DNA of 64,000 nucleotides from Botryosphaeria dothidea (lineage: Eukaryota; Ascomycota; Dothideomycetes; Botryosphaeriales; Botryosphaeriaceae): NCBI GenBank assembly GCA_011503125.2, contig WWBZ02000022.1, positions 3,720,001-3,784,000 on the forward strand, in the 5' to 3' direction. The first letter of the stretch is position 1. Each line of letters starts with the position of its first letter. A program made the translations under genes and the position numbers. Under the pieces are notes generated by a model that was not told where the DNA came from, made no database searches, and saw only the letters and a program-made list of their open reading frames with translations. Shown here piece by piece: positions 45,673 through 57,061 of this stretch.

Positions 45673-47539
45673 TCATACGCGGATGACTCCGGTCTTGCTC
45701 CTAACACCATCGAATACGCAGGTGTTGTCGACTGGAATATATTGCTTCGTAATGGCCTTGATGACTTCTTGTGAAACGATTCCTCCAGTCAAAGCAGCAA
45801 TATTATGCAACTCGGCGCCGCCCGCACGAGTCCTGCGATGACTGTCAGCAAATTTTCACCAGATTGTATCGGGAGGCAAACTTACAACTCAGCAGTATAC
45901 TTGCGAATCGTGTCCTTCAGCTCATTGTACTCCGCCTCGTCCTCGATGAAGGTGCCTGCCTCTTGCAGTAAACCATCCATGATGGTCTTTGCAATACCGA
46001 ACATCTTCTCAGCATCTGCATCCACCTCAGCATCGCTAGCTCCCGGCACTCTAGGAACACCAAGCAGACCATCTGCCTCATGTGTTGCAACGAACTTATC
46101 CCATGCCAGGAAAGTCACGTACAATAGGAAAAGAGAGTCGAGGTTTTGTAGGCCGCTGAAACCGGCAAGGCTCTTCGCCCGCTCGCCCCAGATGATGCTA
46201 CCTTCGCCTCCCTGCACCACGTGGAAGGGACGTCCGCGAACAAGCTTTATGTGACCAGCATTTTTGCAGAAAGCCTCGATCTCTTTATCGGGCACGGAAC
46301 CCGGGGTACGTATGAGCTGCTTCTCAAGAGCACGTACCGTATCAGTAACCTCAGCAAGGTCAGCACGTGCCTTAGCCTTATAGATGTTCTGAAGCTTGAT
46401 GTAGTCGGCTGACTTGGCCTTCATGTCTGGAAGCGAGCCAGGAAGAGGAAGGACACCGTGTTTTTTGTAGAACATTGATATCGAATGTGCAATGAGCCAG
46501 AAGCTCGGCGATTGTGTGGTGAGGTTCTTGCAATCCTCGGCGTCGAGTACTTCGCGAACAGCGCTGCTTGCTTGAGGCGGATTCAAACTCTTGAGGACAG
46601 CGGAGACAGCTTCATCAAAGTTCTCTTCACCTCCCTCTGGTATGTTCGTACGAATGGCACCGGACACCAATGACCGGAACTCTGTCTTCTCCTTGTAGTT
46701 CTGTGGTACATTTCCATCGTGTGTCATTTTCCACTCCTCCAAATAGTGCAGCAGAATCAACACGTACGGAATATGACCGTGATCCTCGTCGTTCATGCCA
46801 TTTATGTTGTTGGTGTGCTCTGCGGCGAGCTGCAGCAGCTCTGGCCATGGTGCTAACAGCCGAAGGTCTATTGTCGACTCTGCGGGAGGGTGTGTATCGA
46901 CTATGGGGAAGGTGGGAGGGAGATGGATGGAGAAGTGCGCATAAAAGCCTACGCAATGGATGTAGAATGTCGGCGTCTGAGTTTTGGAGGCATGGAGGCT
47001 GATCTGCTCGAGAATAGCGGGCTGAATAGGTGCAGTAACAAGGATGAGCGTGTATGGTTCAAGCGCAGACGGTTTGCTTATCAAAGATTCAATGGGCTGC
47101 CTTTATTAGTCCTGGCGATGATGTTTCGGGAGGGGCGCTCTACCTCGGTGATGAAGTGGCCCTGCACATCGGGATTGAGTTCCTTTAGCAAATTACAGGT
47201 GTGTTGGGCCCGGAAGCCACCTAGATGCTCTTCCTCAAGGAAAAAATTCACGCCCAGATCCGATTCGGTGACGACTGCGGAGTCTTGGATCGTGAACTGT
47301 CCGATTCCTGAGCAACGTCAGCTTGATTCCATGCTCTTTGCTAGAGAGCGCAGCCTACCCGGCAGCACGAGGTTCTTCAGCGTCTCGACACCCACAACAC
47401 CAGGGCCAGAGTTGATGAGAAGAATGTGTGCATCCTCCAAAGCTTGCTGGCCGCTGGCAGCCCACAAACGGAGCTGTCTATCGTACTTCTTCTCTTTCGA
47501 CGTAGGGCCCTGGAGCGGAGGAGGGGTTGTGTCAGGCAT
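45673..47539 (-). CDS. ula1: NEDD8-activating enzyme E1 regulatory subunit
   Basis: Partner of UBA3 in the E1 that activates NEDD8/RUB1 for cullin neddylation (ULA1/APPBP1). Exons are 47359-47539, 47144-47307, 45886-47096 and 45673-45832; introns are 51, 47 and 53 bp; 571 aa. The ThiF-like half starts [29 protein letters not shown] and continues [20 protein letters not shown]. The middle ([21 protein letters not shown]) and the end ([37 protein letters not shown]) are diagnostic. It has no catalytic Cys, as expected, because UBA3 carries it. ULA1 and ribose-5-phosphate isomerase are divergent, with 741 bp between their starts. Confidence 0.95.
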
Positions 47540-48280
47540 GGTGGGCGACGATTGGCATACAAAGTAAAAAGAAAGTGAAGCGACAGAGCGGAGGTACTGG
47601 TACAACCAAACAGCTGCTGCTGCCTCGCGGTTGCACGGTGGTGTCAGGGCTGGAGCTCCATCTCTAGCGCGTCATCCATGCCGCAACGCGCGGGGCAAAC
47701 GCCAATTCGCCGACCGCTCGGGCCGGGCCAGCAGCTCCCGACTATAGGCAGTCTCTCATGATCAGAACAGCTTCCGCTATGACATGATCCCGAGGCTAGC
47801 TCCCAGATTCTGAATGCGATGCCGCTTTCTTATGGTCGTGCCATTCTTTCCTGAAACTATTGGACTCTGCCGCTTGATCTGCACACCGAGCGCCCAGGAC
47901 CCACCCGGAGAAGCAACTGAACTGTCACCGCCCTCCATTCTCTCTGCAAGGACAATGGCGGCGCAGCTTTCCATCCGGCAAAATGTGCCCCAAGTTGCTC
48001 AAACGCGGCGAGGAGTCTTGAGAGTCGGGCGCTTGAAATTGCCGCATCGGGCCTTTTGACAGCAGGAGCCGATGACGGAACCACGGCGTGGTGGGGTCGC
48101 TGAAGGTCCCACGACGGAAGATTATTCACGCTCCATGCCGCCAACGACGTCAATCCGTCCCATCACCGAGTCTCGTCCTTTTCGCTTCTCATCCACGCCT
48201 CAAGCCACATAAAGCCTGCATTGCCTTCACTCCGCTGCTTACAAGTCACCTGTCAAAGCGCTCAGCTTCCCAACGAGTGT
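47540..48280. promoter_or_regulatory. Divergent promoter ULA1/ribose-5-phosphate isomerase
   Basis: 741 bp between start codons (957 bp if the internal isomerase ATG is used). No TATA box stands out and no other gene is visible. Confidence 0.5.
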
Positions 48281-49404
48281 ATGCCCCGCGTAGCCACTCG
48301 CCTGTTCCCAACACAACTCACGTCTGCGAGGCGCCCTATAACTCAGTCTACCCCTCTTGGCCTACTTCGCAGGGCTTCCACGGCCCAGACCAGCGCATCC
48401 CGGAGCACCAAGCTCACAACTCGCCCTCGACCTTCCGGGAAGACACTGCCTTTGCGCCTCCTCCCTCTCGAATCCGCGCGATCCCGTTCCGACAACATGT
48501 CTCCTGTTCTCACTGTTGAAGAAGCGAAGAAGCAGGCCGCTATCAAGGCCGTCGAAGATCACTTCGACCCCAGTGCGCGCTACGTCGGCATTGGCTCTGG
48601 TACGACCATCGTCTACGTCGTCGAGGCCATCAAGGCCAGGAGCACCAACCCCACTATCCAATTCGTGCCTACCGGATACCAATCGCGACAGGTCATTGTG
48701 GAGGCTGGCTTGACGCCTATCGCCTTTGATTCTCTGCCCATAAACGAGGTGCTTGACGTGGCCTTTGACGGCGCAGACGAGGTTGACGATGAGCTCAACT
48801 GCATCAAGGGCGGCGGTGCCTGCCTATTCCAGGAGAAGCTTGTTGCCGAACGCGCAAAGAAGTTCGTTTGCGTCGCAGGTACTCATCCAAGTCCTTGAGC
48901 AGTCTGAGCGTGCAGCTGTCTCCAACTTCCCGACGCAGCTGACGTTGAATCAACTCTGTAGACTACCGCAAGGCACAGTCGCGCCTCCTCACTCAGTGGC
49001 CCAGCATCCCTATTGAAGTCGCTCCCCTCGCCGCACACACCGTCACCCACGAACTGCGCCAGCTGGGTTCAGTTGACCCGAAGGTTCGCACGCACACCCT
49101 CGCCAAGACCGGGCCTGTCAAGACGGATCAGGATTTCTTCATCATCGACGCGCCGTTCAAGAAGCTCCTGACGGAATCGGATGTCGCTTCTGGCGCAAAA
49201 GCCAACGGCGAGGATGGTGTATGGGAGGTTCAGGCACTAAGCAAGAAGATCAAGAGCATCACCGGCGTTCTAGAAGTCGGTATCTTTAGTGGCCGGAACG
49301 GAGAAGAAGCACAGAAGCAAGGCGGCTGGGGTGGCCAGAAGCCTGTTGCTGTCTATTTCGGCATGCAAGATGGCAGTGTGCTCGTCAGACATGCCAACAA
49401 ATAG
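48281..49404 (+). CDS. rki1: Ribose-5-phosphate isomerase A
   Basis: Interconverts ribulose-5-phosphate and ribose-5-phosphate in the pentose phosphate pathway. Exons are 48281-48878 and 48962-49404; one 83-bp intron. RpiA motifs are VGIGSGTTIVYVVEAI, FVPTGYQSRQVI, DVAFDGADEVDDELNCIKGGGACLFQEKLVA and, after the intron, DYRKAQSRLL and IPIEVAPLA; the end has GVLEVGIFSG and VYFGMQDGSVLVR. Two starts are possible. The ATG at 48497 gives the usual 274-aa cytosolic enzyme. The ATG at 48281 adds 72 residues rich in Arg, Ser and Thr with no acidic residue until about 64, like a mitochondrial presequence, and gives 346 aa. I annotate the longer frame but rate the internal start as equally likely to be used. 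Confidence 0.93.
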
Positions 49405-52368
49405 GTGGGAGCGGATAAAAACTTGGAATTTCTCGTTCAGAGATAGGCCTATCGAGAGATTCAGGTGGGTCTTGAGATTGAACGCCGTGAGAAAAGACTT
49501 TCTTCATGAACCCTTCGTGGAGAAGAATGGATTTCCTTGCGTGTTGACAGAGTACAGAGAACTGAAATAAGATCTTATTTGGTAGCGAATAATTCCCCGT
49601 TCACTTTGGATTGATGATCAATGCGATGACTGACCTCAAGAGAGACGAACTAACGAACCAATCACTATTTGCATCATGCAGTTCTACACAACATTATCGA
49701 CGCGTGATGGACTGCACGGTTTCGCTCGACTAGAGGCACCAGGGGATGGCCAGTGGCGAAGCTCGGCGAGAATGAGGACAAGTTTCAGGACCCGACTGGA
49801 GCCAAAACTGTTGGGGACCAGTTGGTGCGTACTGTACCATTGATTTGGATACATGATCGCACTGCATTTCCGGGTGAGAAGGACGATGGGATACAGAAGG
49901 GCGCTGCAGCCGACAGTTAGCGCCAAATGCGAGATTCCCACGAAGATCCACACTACTATCGGGAGTGGAAGTATTCATCTTGACGTAAGTGTATTCCGCT
50001 TTCGCTACCAAAGCCGCCGTCCGGACGAGTGTTTCTACTCCCCATGAAGTTACATTTCTTAGAGGCCATGGCCACTAGCCAATGGCTGCGATACCCCCCT
50101 GTATAGTCTTGCCGCGGATCCGGGAAAATGCCGATGGTTGCGTTTCAGAACATCTAACCAATCCGGCCTCGTGGTAAACAGCGATTGCCTTTAAGACTAA
50201 CACTAAAAGGCCAGGCTTCTGGTGGCCTTGCTGCTCAACTGCAAGGTTATCGGCCAGGAATGGGAGCACGAGAGCTTTGTGTGATGGGTAGGCGCCAATG
50301 TCCGTCCAAACGTAGGAGAAAGCTAAAGCATGCAGGTCTTAGGTGTGTCAGGATTTCCGAGAGGGCAGCTACTCCGGGACGTTTATAGTTTGCCTCGGAG
50401 AGTCACGCAGCAAGATACTTGAGGACTCCCGTGCTGAAGCAGAGACGATGGTACGTAACGCAGTCCTGGCAATGAAGCAGGGATGGACTGAGCCGACTCC
50501 AGAGGTCAGACTTGGCGAGGCTAGGCTAGGATGTTGGAGTGGCTACGAGCCGTTCGGATAGAGCGGAATGTATCCGCCCCGGCCATCCAACAGATGCAGC
50601 TGCATCGGCCTGCACAGGGAAGCAACTCGCACTCGGCGCGTGGGGAGAGCTGGCCTACGGCTTCCGGTCGATTCGAAGCAGCCGGCACCCGCCTGTTTCC
50701 TTGTGGGGTTCCATGTCCATGCTCCTTAGTAGTGCGTCGGCCAGCCCAGCGGAGCGGAGCATTACTAACGGGGACGTCAGCGGATGACTCGGCCAAGAGC
50801 ATTCATTCTGTGGCCAAAGTCAAGCCGGGCAAGGAGCTGCAGGCTGCGGTGGGAGTGGGTGATGACGGCAGCGCAGGTGGAGTTCTCCATGTACCACTGT
50901 ACCCGGGCACGTGCAGCAGGAGCGCTGCAGGCTGCATCGCGCTGATCCGGACAGCACAGAGCCGCCGGCAGCGCGCCGCTCGTATCTACGTCGGCCGCGA
51001 GCGAACGCTGCATTACTCGACGGGCAGGCGAGGGCGAGGGCGACGATGGGCACGACGTCTGCTTTGTAGCGGCTTCCGGAGCACTGGCGGGCGTGCTTAT
51101 CAGCGGCCGGGACAGCACGGGCCCGCGCTATCGTCCTGGTTTGGCAGCCGCATGCGAGCAGCAAATCGAGGCTTTCGAGGCGTTGAGCTTTCCCCACGCC
51201 TTGGCCGATCGTGGGAAACAACACGTCCAATCACCGTTGTGCGGCTCTGGTGTCGCCCGCCCCGACTTTGTATCTCCGACTCTCTTGTAACCATGCCCAG
51301 TCCGCCGTCGTGCCCCGTGCAGGGCCTCCTGTCAGCTGCCTGCTGGCCATCCCTACCATCGTCGTGGCCTTCTCCGTATCGGCAGCATCCGCTTGCGGCG
51401 CAACCATCCTGGAGGAGCCCTATATTATGCCCGGCTCACCCCTCTCCCACCATGAACCAAATCAGCATTCGCCCAGCGATCCTGACCATATCTCACCCCC
51501 AATCCCCGACAGAGCCGCATACAGCGACGTACAGATTGCCTGCTGCAGTCTGCCTAAGCCTCCAACCTCGTCCCCGCACCACCCTCCGCCGCCCTGGATA
51601 GGTCTTGTGACGTCCTGCAACTGAGCAGACCGTTCGACTCTCCGCCCCGTACGCCCTCCCGTACAACCAGCTAGGCGCCCTACAGCAAGTCAAGGCTCGC
51701 AGCCCTGCCTCTGTGGTTTGCGTCCCAAGTACTTTGCACCAACGGGTCAAGAGTACGGCGTCCAGCTGATTGTGTGCTCGTCCTCCGCTCGCCACCCGCC
51801 GTCTGTCATCCTGTTGCCCACCTGTGGCCCTTGATATCTCACGCCGATTATTGATGTCGGTTGATTTGCGTCAAGCCTTCACTTCGCTACGATTTCCATC
51901 TCGAGTCGAAAGTGTCTCGAGATCGCAGCTCTCGATTGATCATACAGGTGAAAGTATCAGGCCAGCAGAAAACTCGTGAAAAGCTCGCTTTGCAAAAGGT
52001 ACTCGGCACAACTGGCTCTGCGGTATCAGAGCAGTCCTCCATCGCGAGGTTCAACACAATGTCTTGGTCGCCCTGGCCACGGTCCAGTCCTTCGGATGCT
52101 TCCCACTGGGGACAACTGTCTGCGCCGGGGTCCTTCGTTGCTGTCTTCGATGAACCAAGCGCCCTTCATCTCATCTACACATCGTGGAGCTAATCACATG
52201 CACAGGATTTTATCAAGCAAAGCAACCTCATCACAGCTTGGTCAAGTCACGCCCTCATTGACCGTTTGCAAAGCTATTCAAGCTGGCTATCCATCAGAAC
52301 ACCCCCATCCACAAACGTACCGGTCGAACCCACATCAACTGTAGTAGAAGCAACCTCAAACCGCAATC
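49405..52368. other. 3.0-kb intergenic region with GC-rich core
   Basis: The second largest gap. A 356-codon ATG frame at 50531-51601 (+) lacks any recognisable motif, is Arg/Pro/Ser-rich and is overlapped by equally open frames on the other strand, so I treat it as chance. A weak resemblance to the dispersed repeat core (TGTCCGTCCAAACGTAG) occurs at about 50299-50315. The right end should contain the promoter and long 5' UTR of the GNAT gene. Confidence 0.45.
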
Positions 52369-53310
52369 ATGGAGACCACAACACTGGCTGCCGGTGCCAT
52401 CAATTTTGTCGAGCCGAAAGCAGCCATGAGCCCCACGCGCAAGGACTCAGCCAATGAACTCAACGCTGAGCCCTTCGACCAAAGCAAAGGGGCGGTGGAA
52501 ACGGTGGAGACCGTCTCTATTGAGTCCACTGTGAAGCCAACGGCTGCATTCGTTCCGGTCCCATCCACCAGCCCCCCCAGCAGCGACAAGGTCCGTATCG
52601 TTGATGTCTCTGAATACAAGGCTGCTGCACTCGCTCTTGCCGAAGCTTTTAAGGACGACGATGTGTCACGGTACTTCCTCGATACTGTTGACCGGGCTGA
52701 CTGGACACCCGAGCAAAAATGGGACCTCCATGTCTCTATCTTCGAATATGTCGTCTACGCTCACATCCTCAAAGGGCTTGTGACCACTGTGGGTTCTGAC
52801 TACGGTGCCGTCGCCTTATGGTATGCTCGCCCCCTTTTCAATTTCATATGGGTAACCTTTTCCATCCCATCTAATGTTCGTCCCAGGATGCCCCCTGGCA
52901 ACAACATAGATGATTTCCTCACCGTCTTCCGCAGCGGCATGTGGCGCCTGCGCTACCGCCTTTCGCGCGAAGGCCGCAAGCGCTTCTTCACCGAGTTCAT
53001 GCCGCTGCTGCATGACACCAAAGCCAGCATCATGGGCGAGCGCGACGCCACCTCCTGGTACCTCGTCTACATCGGCACCAAGCCGTCCGCTCGCGGCAAG
53101 GGGTACTGCCGCAAGTTGATCGAGCACGTGACCGACATTGCCGACCAAGAGGGCCGCGCCACCTACCTCGAGAGCAGCAATGTCCGCAACGTCCCGATCT
53201 ATCGCCGCATGGGCTTCCGCGAGTGTAGGCGCATCTATCTGCAGCGTGCAGAGGAGGGCAATGTCCCTCTTGACGTCATGGTTAGGGAGCCTGGGGTTAA
53301 GGAGGGATAG
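52369..53310 (+). CDS. GNAT-family N-acetyltransferase
   Basis: Acetyl-CoA-dependent acetyltransferase of unknown substrate, of a type common in filamentous fungi. Exons are 52369-52820 and 52887-53310, giving 291 aa. A Ser/Thr-rich, probably disordered leader of about 75 residues precedes the GNAT fold (VRIVDVSEYKAAALALAEAF). The acetyl-CoA loop is in YIGTKPSARGKGYCRKLIEHV, with the R-G-K-G pattern. YLESSNVRNVPIYRRMGFRE is the typical GNAT C-terminal motif. The 66-bp intron has no stop and is a multiple of three, so an unspliced 313-aa form is also open. Splicing is favoured by the branch-like CTAAT, by the CCCAG acceptor and by joining ALW to MPPGNN. Confidence 0.85.
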   Translation: METTTLAAGAINFVEPKAAMSPTRKDSANELNAEPFDQSKGAVETVETVSIESTVKPTAAFVPVPSTSPPSSDKVRIVDVSEYKAAALALAEAFKDDDVSRYFLDTVDRADWTPEQKWDLHVSIFEYVVYAHILKGLVTTVGSDYGAVALWYARPLFNFIWVTFSIPSNVRPRMPPGNNIDDFLTVFRSGMWRLRYRLSREGRKRFFTEFMPLLHDTKASIMGERDATSWYLVYIGTKPSARGKGYCRKLIEHVTDIADQEGRATYLESSNVRNVPIYRRMGFRECRRIYLQRAEEGNVPLDVMVREPGVKEG

Positions 53311-54222
53311 AATGGACATCTGAGATATGGATGAAAAGGGGGACTGACCGCGCTTTGTTATTTGGGTACTCAACTAGCCCACCTGTCGATGTGACCGTAT
53401 CCAACATACGAGTCTAAACATTTGGCTTCGTGTAGTTTCACAGCTCTAGGTCACTCTTTTATACAGTTTTGAATTTATGCTTCCAGTTATATCAATTTAT
53501 TGTTCCTTCTGAAAAGAGAAGATGATCTTTATTTAAGCATTCACTAGGAAGTAGATTCGAAACCGTTGAATTAGCCCTGCCTCCGGATATTTGATTTTAC
53601 TCAAAACTACAGGAACTTGTCTAGTATATGCGCAAAGAAAATGCGGTCTCATGTTGTGACCTTAGGCTTGGGGTTTTTTTTTACTCAGACGATACAGAGG
53701 GTATGCCACGACCCACGGACGGTAGTAGCTTTCATCGGACACACCTTCGCTAAAAGGTGCAGAGTATTCGTCTAGCTTCGTCACCACAGCATGCAACAAA
53801 CTTGCTCCCAGACCAATTCTTGTACTCAACTTATCGGTCTTGATCTGGCTTGTCTGTGGGCTGTCGCATTCGGCGCTAGAAGCCAGCTGCAGCATCCCCT
53901 CGATAGTGCGCTGATATTCCCAACCTTATTTCAACGATGGAAGATACGCACCAAGAGCACAATGCATAATCTTATTGTGAAAGGACTGATCTTATTCCCT
54001 TACAGCATACCAAACGCCAGCCCCAAGCGAGTCAAACTGACCGCATCGATCATCTACAATCTCGCGCCATACGGTATGTTCTCAAAGGTTTAGTATCGAC
54101 AGAGCAAAGATTTCTACACTTTTACCATCCTACAAATAAATAAAAAGAAAAGAAAGAAAAAAAGAAAGAATAGCCGCGAAGGCCATATTGGTGTAGCCAC
54201 CGCTTCCCCCTGCACATCCCAC
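53311..54222. other. 0.9-kb convergent intergenic region
   Basis: Between the 3' ends of the GNAT (+) and MFS (-) genes. AT-rich; a purine tract (A/G only, about 54144-54170) lies near the MFS end. No gene or RNA recognised. Confidence 0.5.
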
Positions 54223-55874
54223 TCACGCATGACGCTGCTCCTCTTCAAATATCTCGTCATCCCCCTTCCTCCCCATAAAGAAAAACGAAAGCACAGCCGT
54301 GATACCACACAGCGCAGCCATCACGACCATCATGTTGCCGAAGCCCAACCACGTCTTCAGCGCACTGGCCAATAGAGGGCCGACGGCAAGGCCCAGGTTC
54401 CAGATCATGCTGTTGAGGCCGTACAGCTGAGCGTATGGGCCGCGCTTTCCGAAGAGGTCCGGGTTAGCCTTGTGATAGGCATCGACGACGAGACCGGCCT
54501 CGACGAGCGAAGGGGCATTGACAATGGCGATACCGATGCCGCACAGGCTAAGAAGGACGCAGAACAGGGCGATCTCGTGGCTCTTGCTGCCGCCGTCGGG
54601 CACGGCGAGCAGCTGGAAGAGTGAGAGCACTGGCGTCAGCCATGCGTAACCCACCACGGCGACGGCGCGCGGGCTAAAACGGTCGGCGGCCCAGCCTGCA
54701 AGCGGGCCGATGAAGAGGTCGAAGGTTCCCAGGGAGAGGAAGAGCAGGCCAGCTCGCAGTGAGTTGAAGCCCCAGTTCTCCTTGGCGGCGACGGGGAGGG
54801 TGCTGTCGAAAGTGCCGAAGAGGAGAGCTTGGATGAAGCCTACGAGCAGCGAGGTAAGGAGCCGCGGATTCGGTAGGAGGACGAGAATAGGCATGTGTCG
54901 CGCAAGAAAGGACTTCCTGGCGGTGTGCTTGGAGGAGAGGCGATAACGAGGATCAGCTGTGGACCGGTGGTTACCAAGGAGAGGGGTATTCTCGTTCGTG
55001 TCGTTGGCTGGGAAAGGAGCGGTTTCGGGAGAGGGGCTGTCATGACCATATGACGTCTTGGAGTTAGCATGCTGCTGTTGTTGTTGCTCATATTGCATCG
55101 CCACTTTGCGCTCGATGACGAGGAGTCGCATGATAAAGTCTACGATGACTATTGCAATGCTAACGCCGAAGACACCGGTGTAACCGGTCTCGCGGTAGAG
55201 GATTCCACCTAAGACAGGCGAAATCAGACCGCCAACGGTCATAAGACTGTAAATCTATGAAGGTTATCAGCCATGAGAAGAGGACCAGCGGGCGATTTTA
55301 GCAGCAAAAGGTAACAAACCGAGCCAATGACAGCGCCCATTCTGTCCGAACCGACGGTTTCGACGAGAAGGGCAAGACCAACAACCCAGACAACCGCAGC
55401 TGATAGGCCCTGCAGGGCTCTGGCAACGATCAGAGCCAAGATGGCCTGACCCAAGGCAAGGAGAAAGGTCGCAATTAGGAGTGCGGTCAAGCCCAGGAGA
55501 AATGGCAGCTGTCGTGCGCCCCACTTGTCTGCCAGCAGACCGGTGATGGGAGAGGAAATAACTGAGGCAGCGGCGTAGACTGCCAGAAGATTAGAGACTT
55601 GGCTCTGGATTTCGGCGTCGGGCAGATGGATCCTGTCCTGCAGCATGAAAGGAAGGACGGGAACGATAAGACAGTACAAGACCATGTCGGTGAAAATGCC
55701 CATTCCCACAGTGCTCACGATGAACCAGGTCGAGGATCGCCAACGCAGCCCTACGGGCGGCGGCAGAGGCTGGTTCTCGACAGGCGGGCGGGCTGTGGTG
55801 GGGCGCAATGCGGGGGACATGGTCGGCACCACGAAGGCAATAGGTGAACGAGAAGGAGCGGACTGGATACCCAT
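54223..55874 (-). CDS. MFS transporter, DHA1/vesicular-amine-type
   Basis: Proton-coupled exporter of the major facilitator superfamily, probably 12 transmembrane helices. Exons are 55320-55874 and 54223-55254; one 65-bp intron with the weaker donor GTTTGT; 528 aa. TM1 is FIVSTVGMGIFTDMVLYCLIVPVLPF. The loop 2-3 motif A is GLLADKWGARQLPFL. Motif B-like RALQGLSAAVVWVVGLALL follows, and the antiporter motif C appears as GGLISPVLGGILY, as in drug:H+ antiporters and vesicular amine transporters. A hydrophilic, Gln-rich central loop (about 235-310) separates the two six-helix halves. Substrate unknown. The ATG at 55874 is preferred to the TTG one codon upstream. Confidence 0.9.
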
Positions 55875-57061
55875 CAAGGCGGCGTGAGGCCACGAGACTG
55901 GGCCTGGTGATGGAGGGATGGTGTTTCTCTCTCCTGCTCCTGCTCCGTCGACACGTCGACGCGCAAAGATAGTTTAAGACCCAATGCTTCGCCCGGGGCA
56001 GCAACTGGTCCGGCACCGGATTGGAAGACAAGGATATCGTGACTTCCAGATAGGTGCAGTGGTGAAGTGTTGCGGAAGTGCTGTCATTCGAACAAGAGGC
56101 AAGCGTGCTGCAATGTCTGCGAGACGCGCAGAGACCAGCCCAGAAGAGCGGGCGCGCCGGCGGCAGTTTGTCCTCTGGAAATGGCGGCGATGCGTGGTCT
56201 TGGTGAGCCACGCACGTTTGTGCGGCGGACCTTAGCGGCAGCGGTGGAAAGCCCAAGCTCTTTCTTTGCCCAAGCCACGATTCGACGGCCGGAGGTGTTT
56301 GGGCAGGAAGTAGCGGGAATGCGAATGGGTGGAATGGAGGGATTTGCAAAAGCGGAGATGCTACTGGGCGCTTGCAGGCGGGCCGGCAAACCTGGACTGA
56401 CTCTGCGTGTTGTCTTATCTGATGCAACGATGGGACCCGTATTTGCATGTGCTACGCAGCCTGGCCAAGTACTCAGGCCGATTGCAGCAGTCACGGGGGG
56501 CTGGCGGCGCGTGCTCAGCACCATGACTGCAGATGGAGCGCTGATGCATCACGGGTCGCGCTGTGGAGTTGAGCAGTCATTTGCAAGAGGCGGCGGCGGC
56601 GGCGGCGGCGATGGTGCCTATCGGCGCCCTCCTCTCCTCGCCCAACGGACCGACTGCCTCTCGAATAGCGTCTCGCGGGGCATTGGCATCGGGATTCCGG
56701 GGAGAGGGTGAGGATGGCATCATGACGGAATGGCAGGAGCCTGGGGTTGGATGCGACGTCTTCGGTGATCGCTTAAGGCGTCGGTTGGCTGCTGCTGGCT
56801 GCCTTCACCTCCGCACCTTACCGCCCAGCTGCAGCGCCGCTCTGCTCGTCGACCCTCCACGCTAGCCGTCGGCTGCAGCAACGTCGCCCGCATTCCTCGA
56901 GCCTTCTGCAATGAGTGGACGCCCGGTGCCGCGCCCGCTCGCCGGGAGCGCGCTTGCTGCTGGCGGCCTGCAGCCGTAGCACACCCCCCCCCGCCAAGCG
57001 GCCCCCAGCCCGCCCTCGTCTGCCCAGCTCTATTCAAAAGTCCACCTGCGATCGCCGCAAC
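55875..57061. promoter_or_regulatory. 1.2-kb divergent intergenic region
   Basis: Between the divergent starts of the MFS transporter and the 781-aa protein. It contains a (GGC)7 microsatellite at 56589-56610 and GC-rich sequence near the right end. Open frames (for example 56067-56711) have no motif. Confidence 0.45.
56589..56610. repeat. (GGC)n microsatellite
   Basis: A perfect run of about seven GGC units in the divergent promoter region. Prone to length change; no coding context. Confidence 0.8.

Noticed and set aside
50297..50315. Possible fifth copy of the dispersed repeat
   Set aside because: Only a partial core (TCCGTCCAAACG) without leader or second core; not distinguishable from chance.
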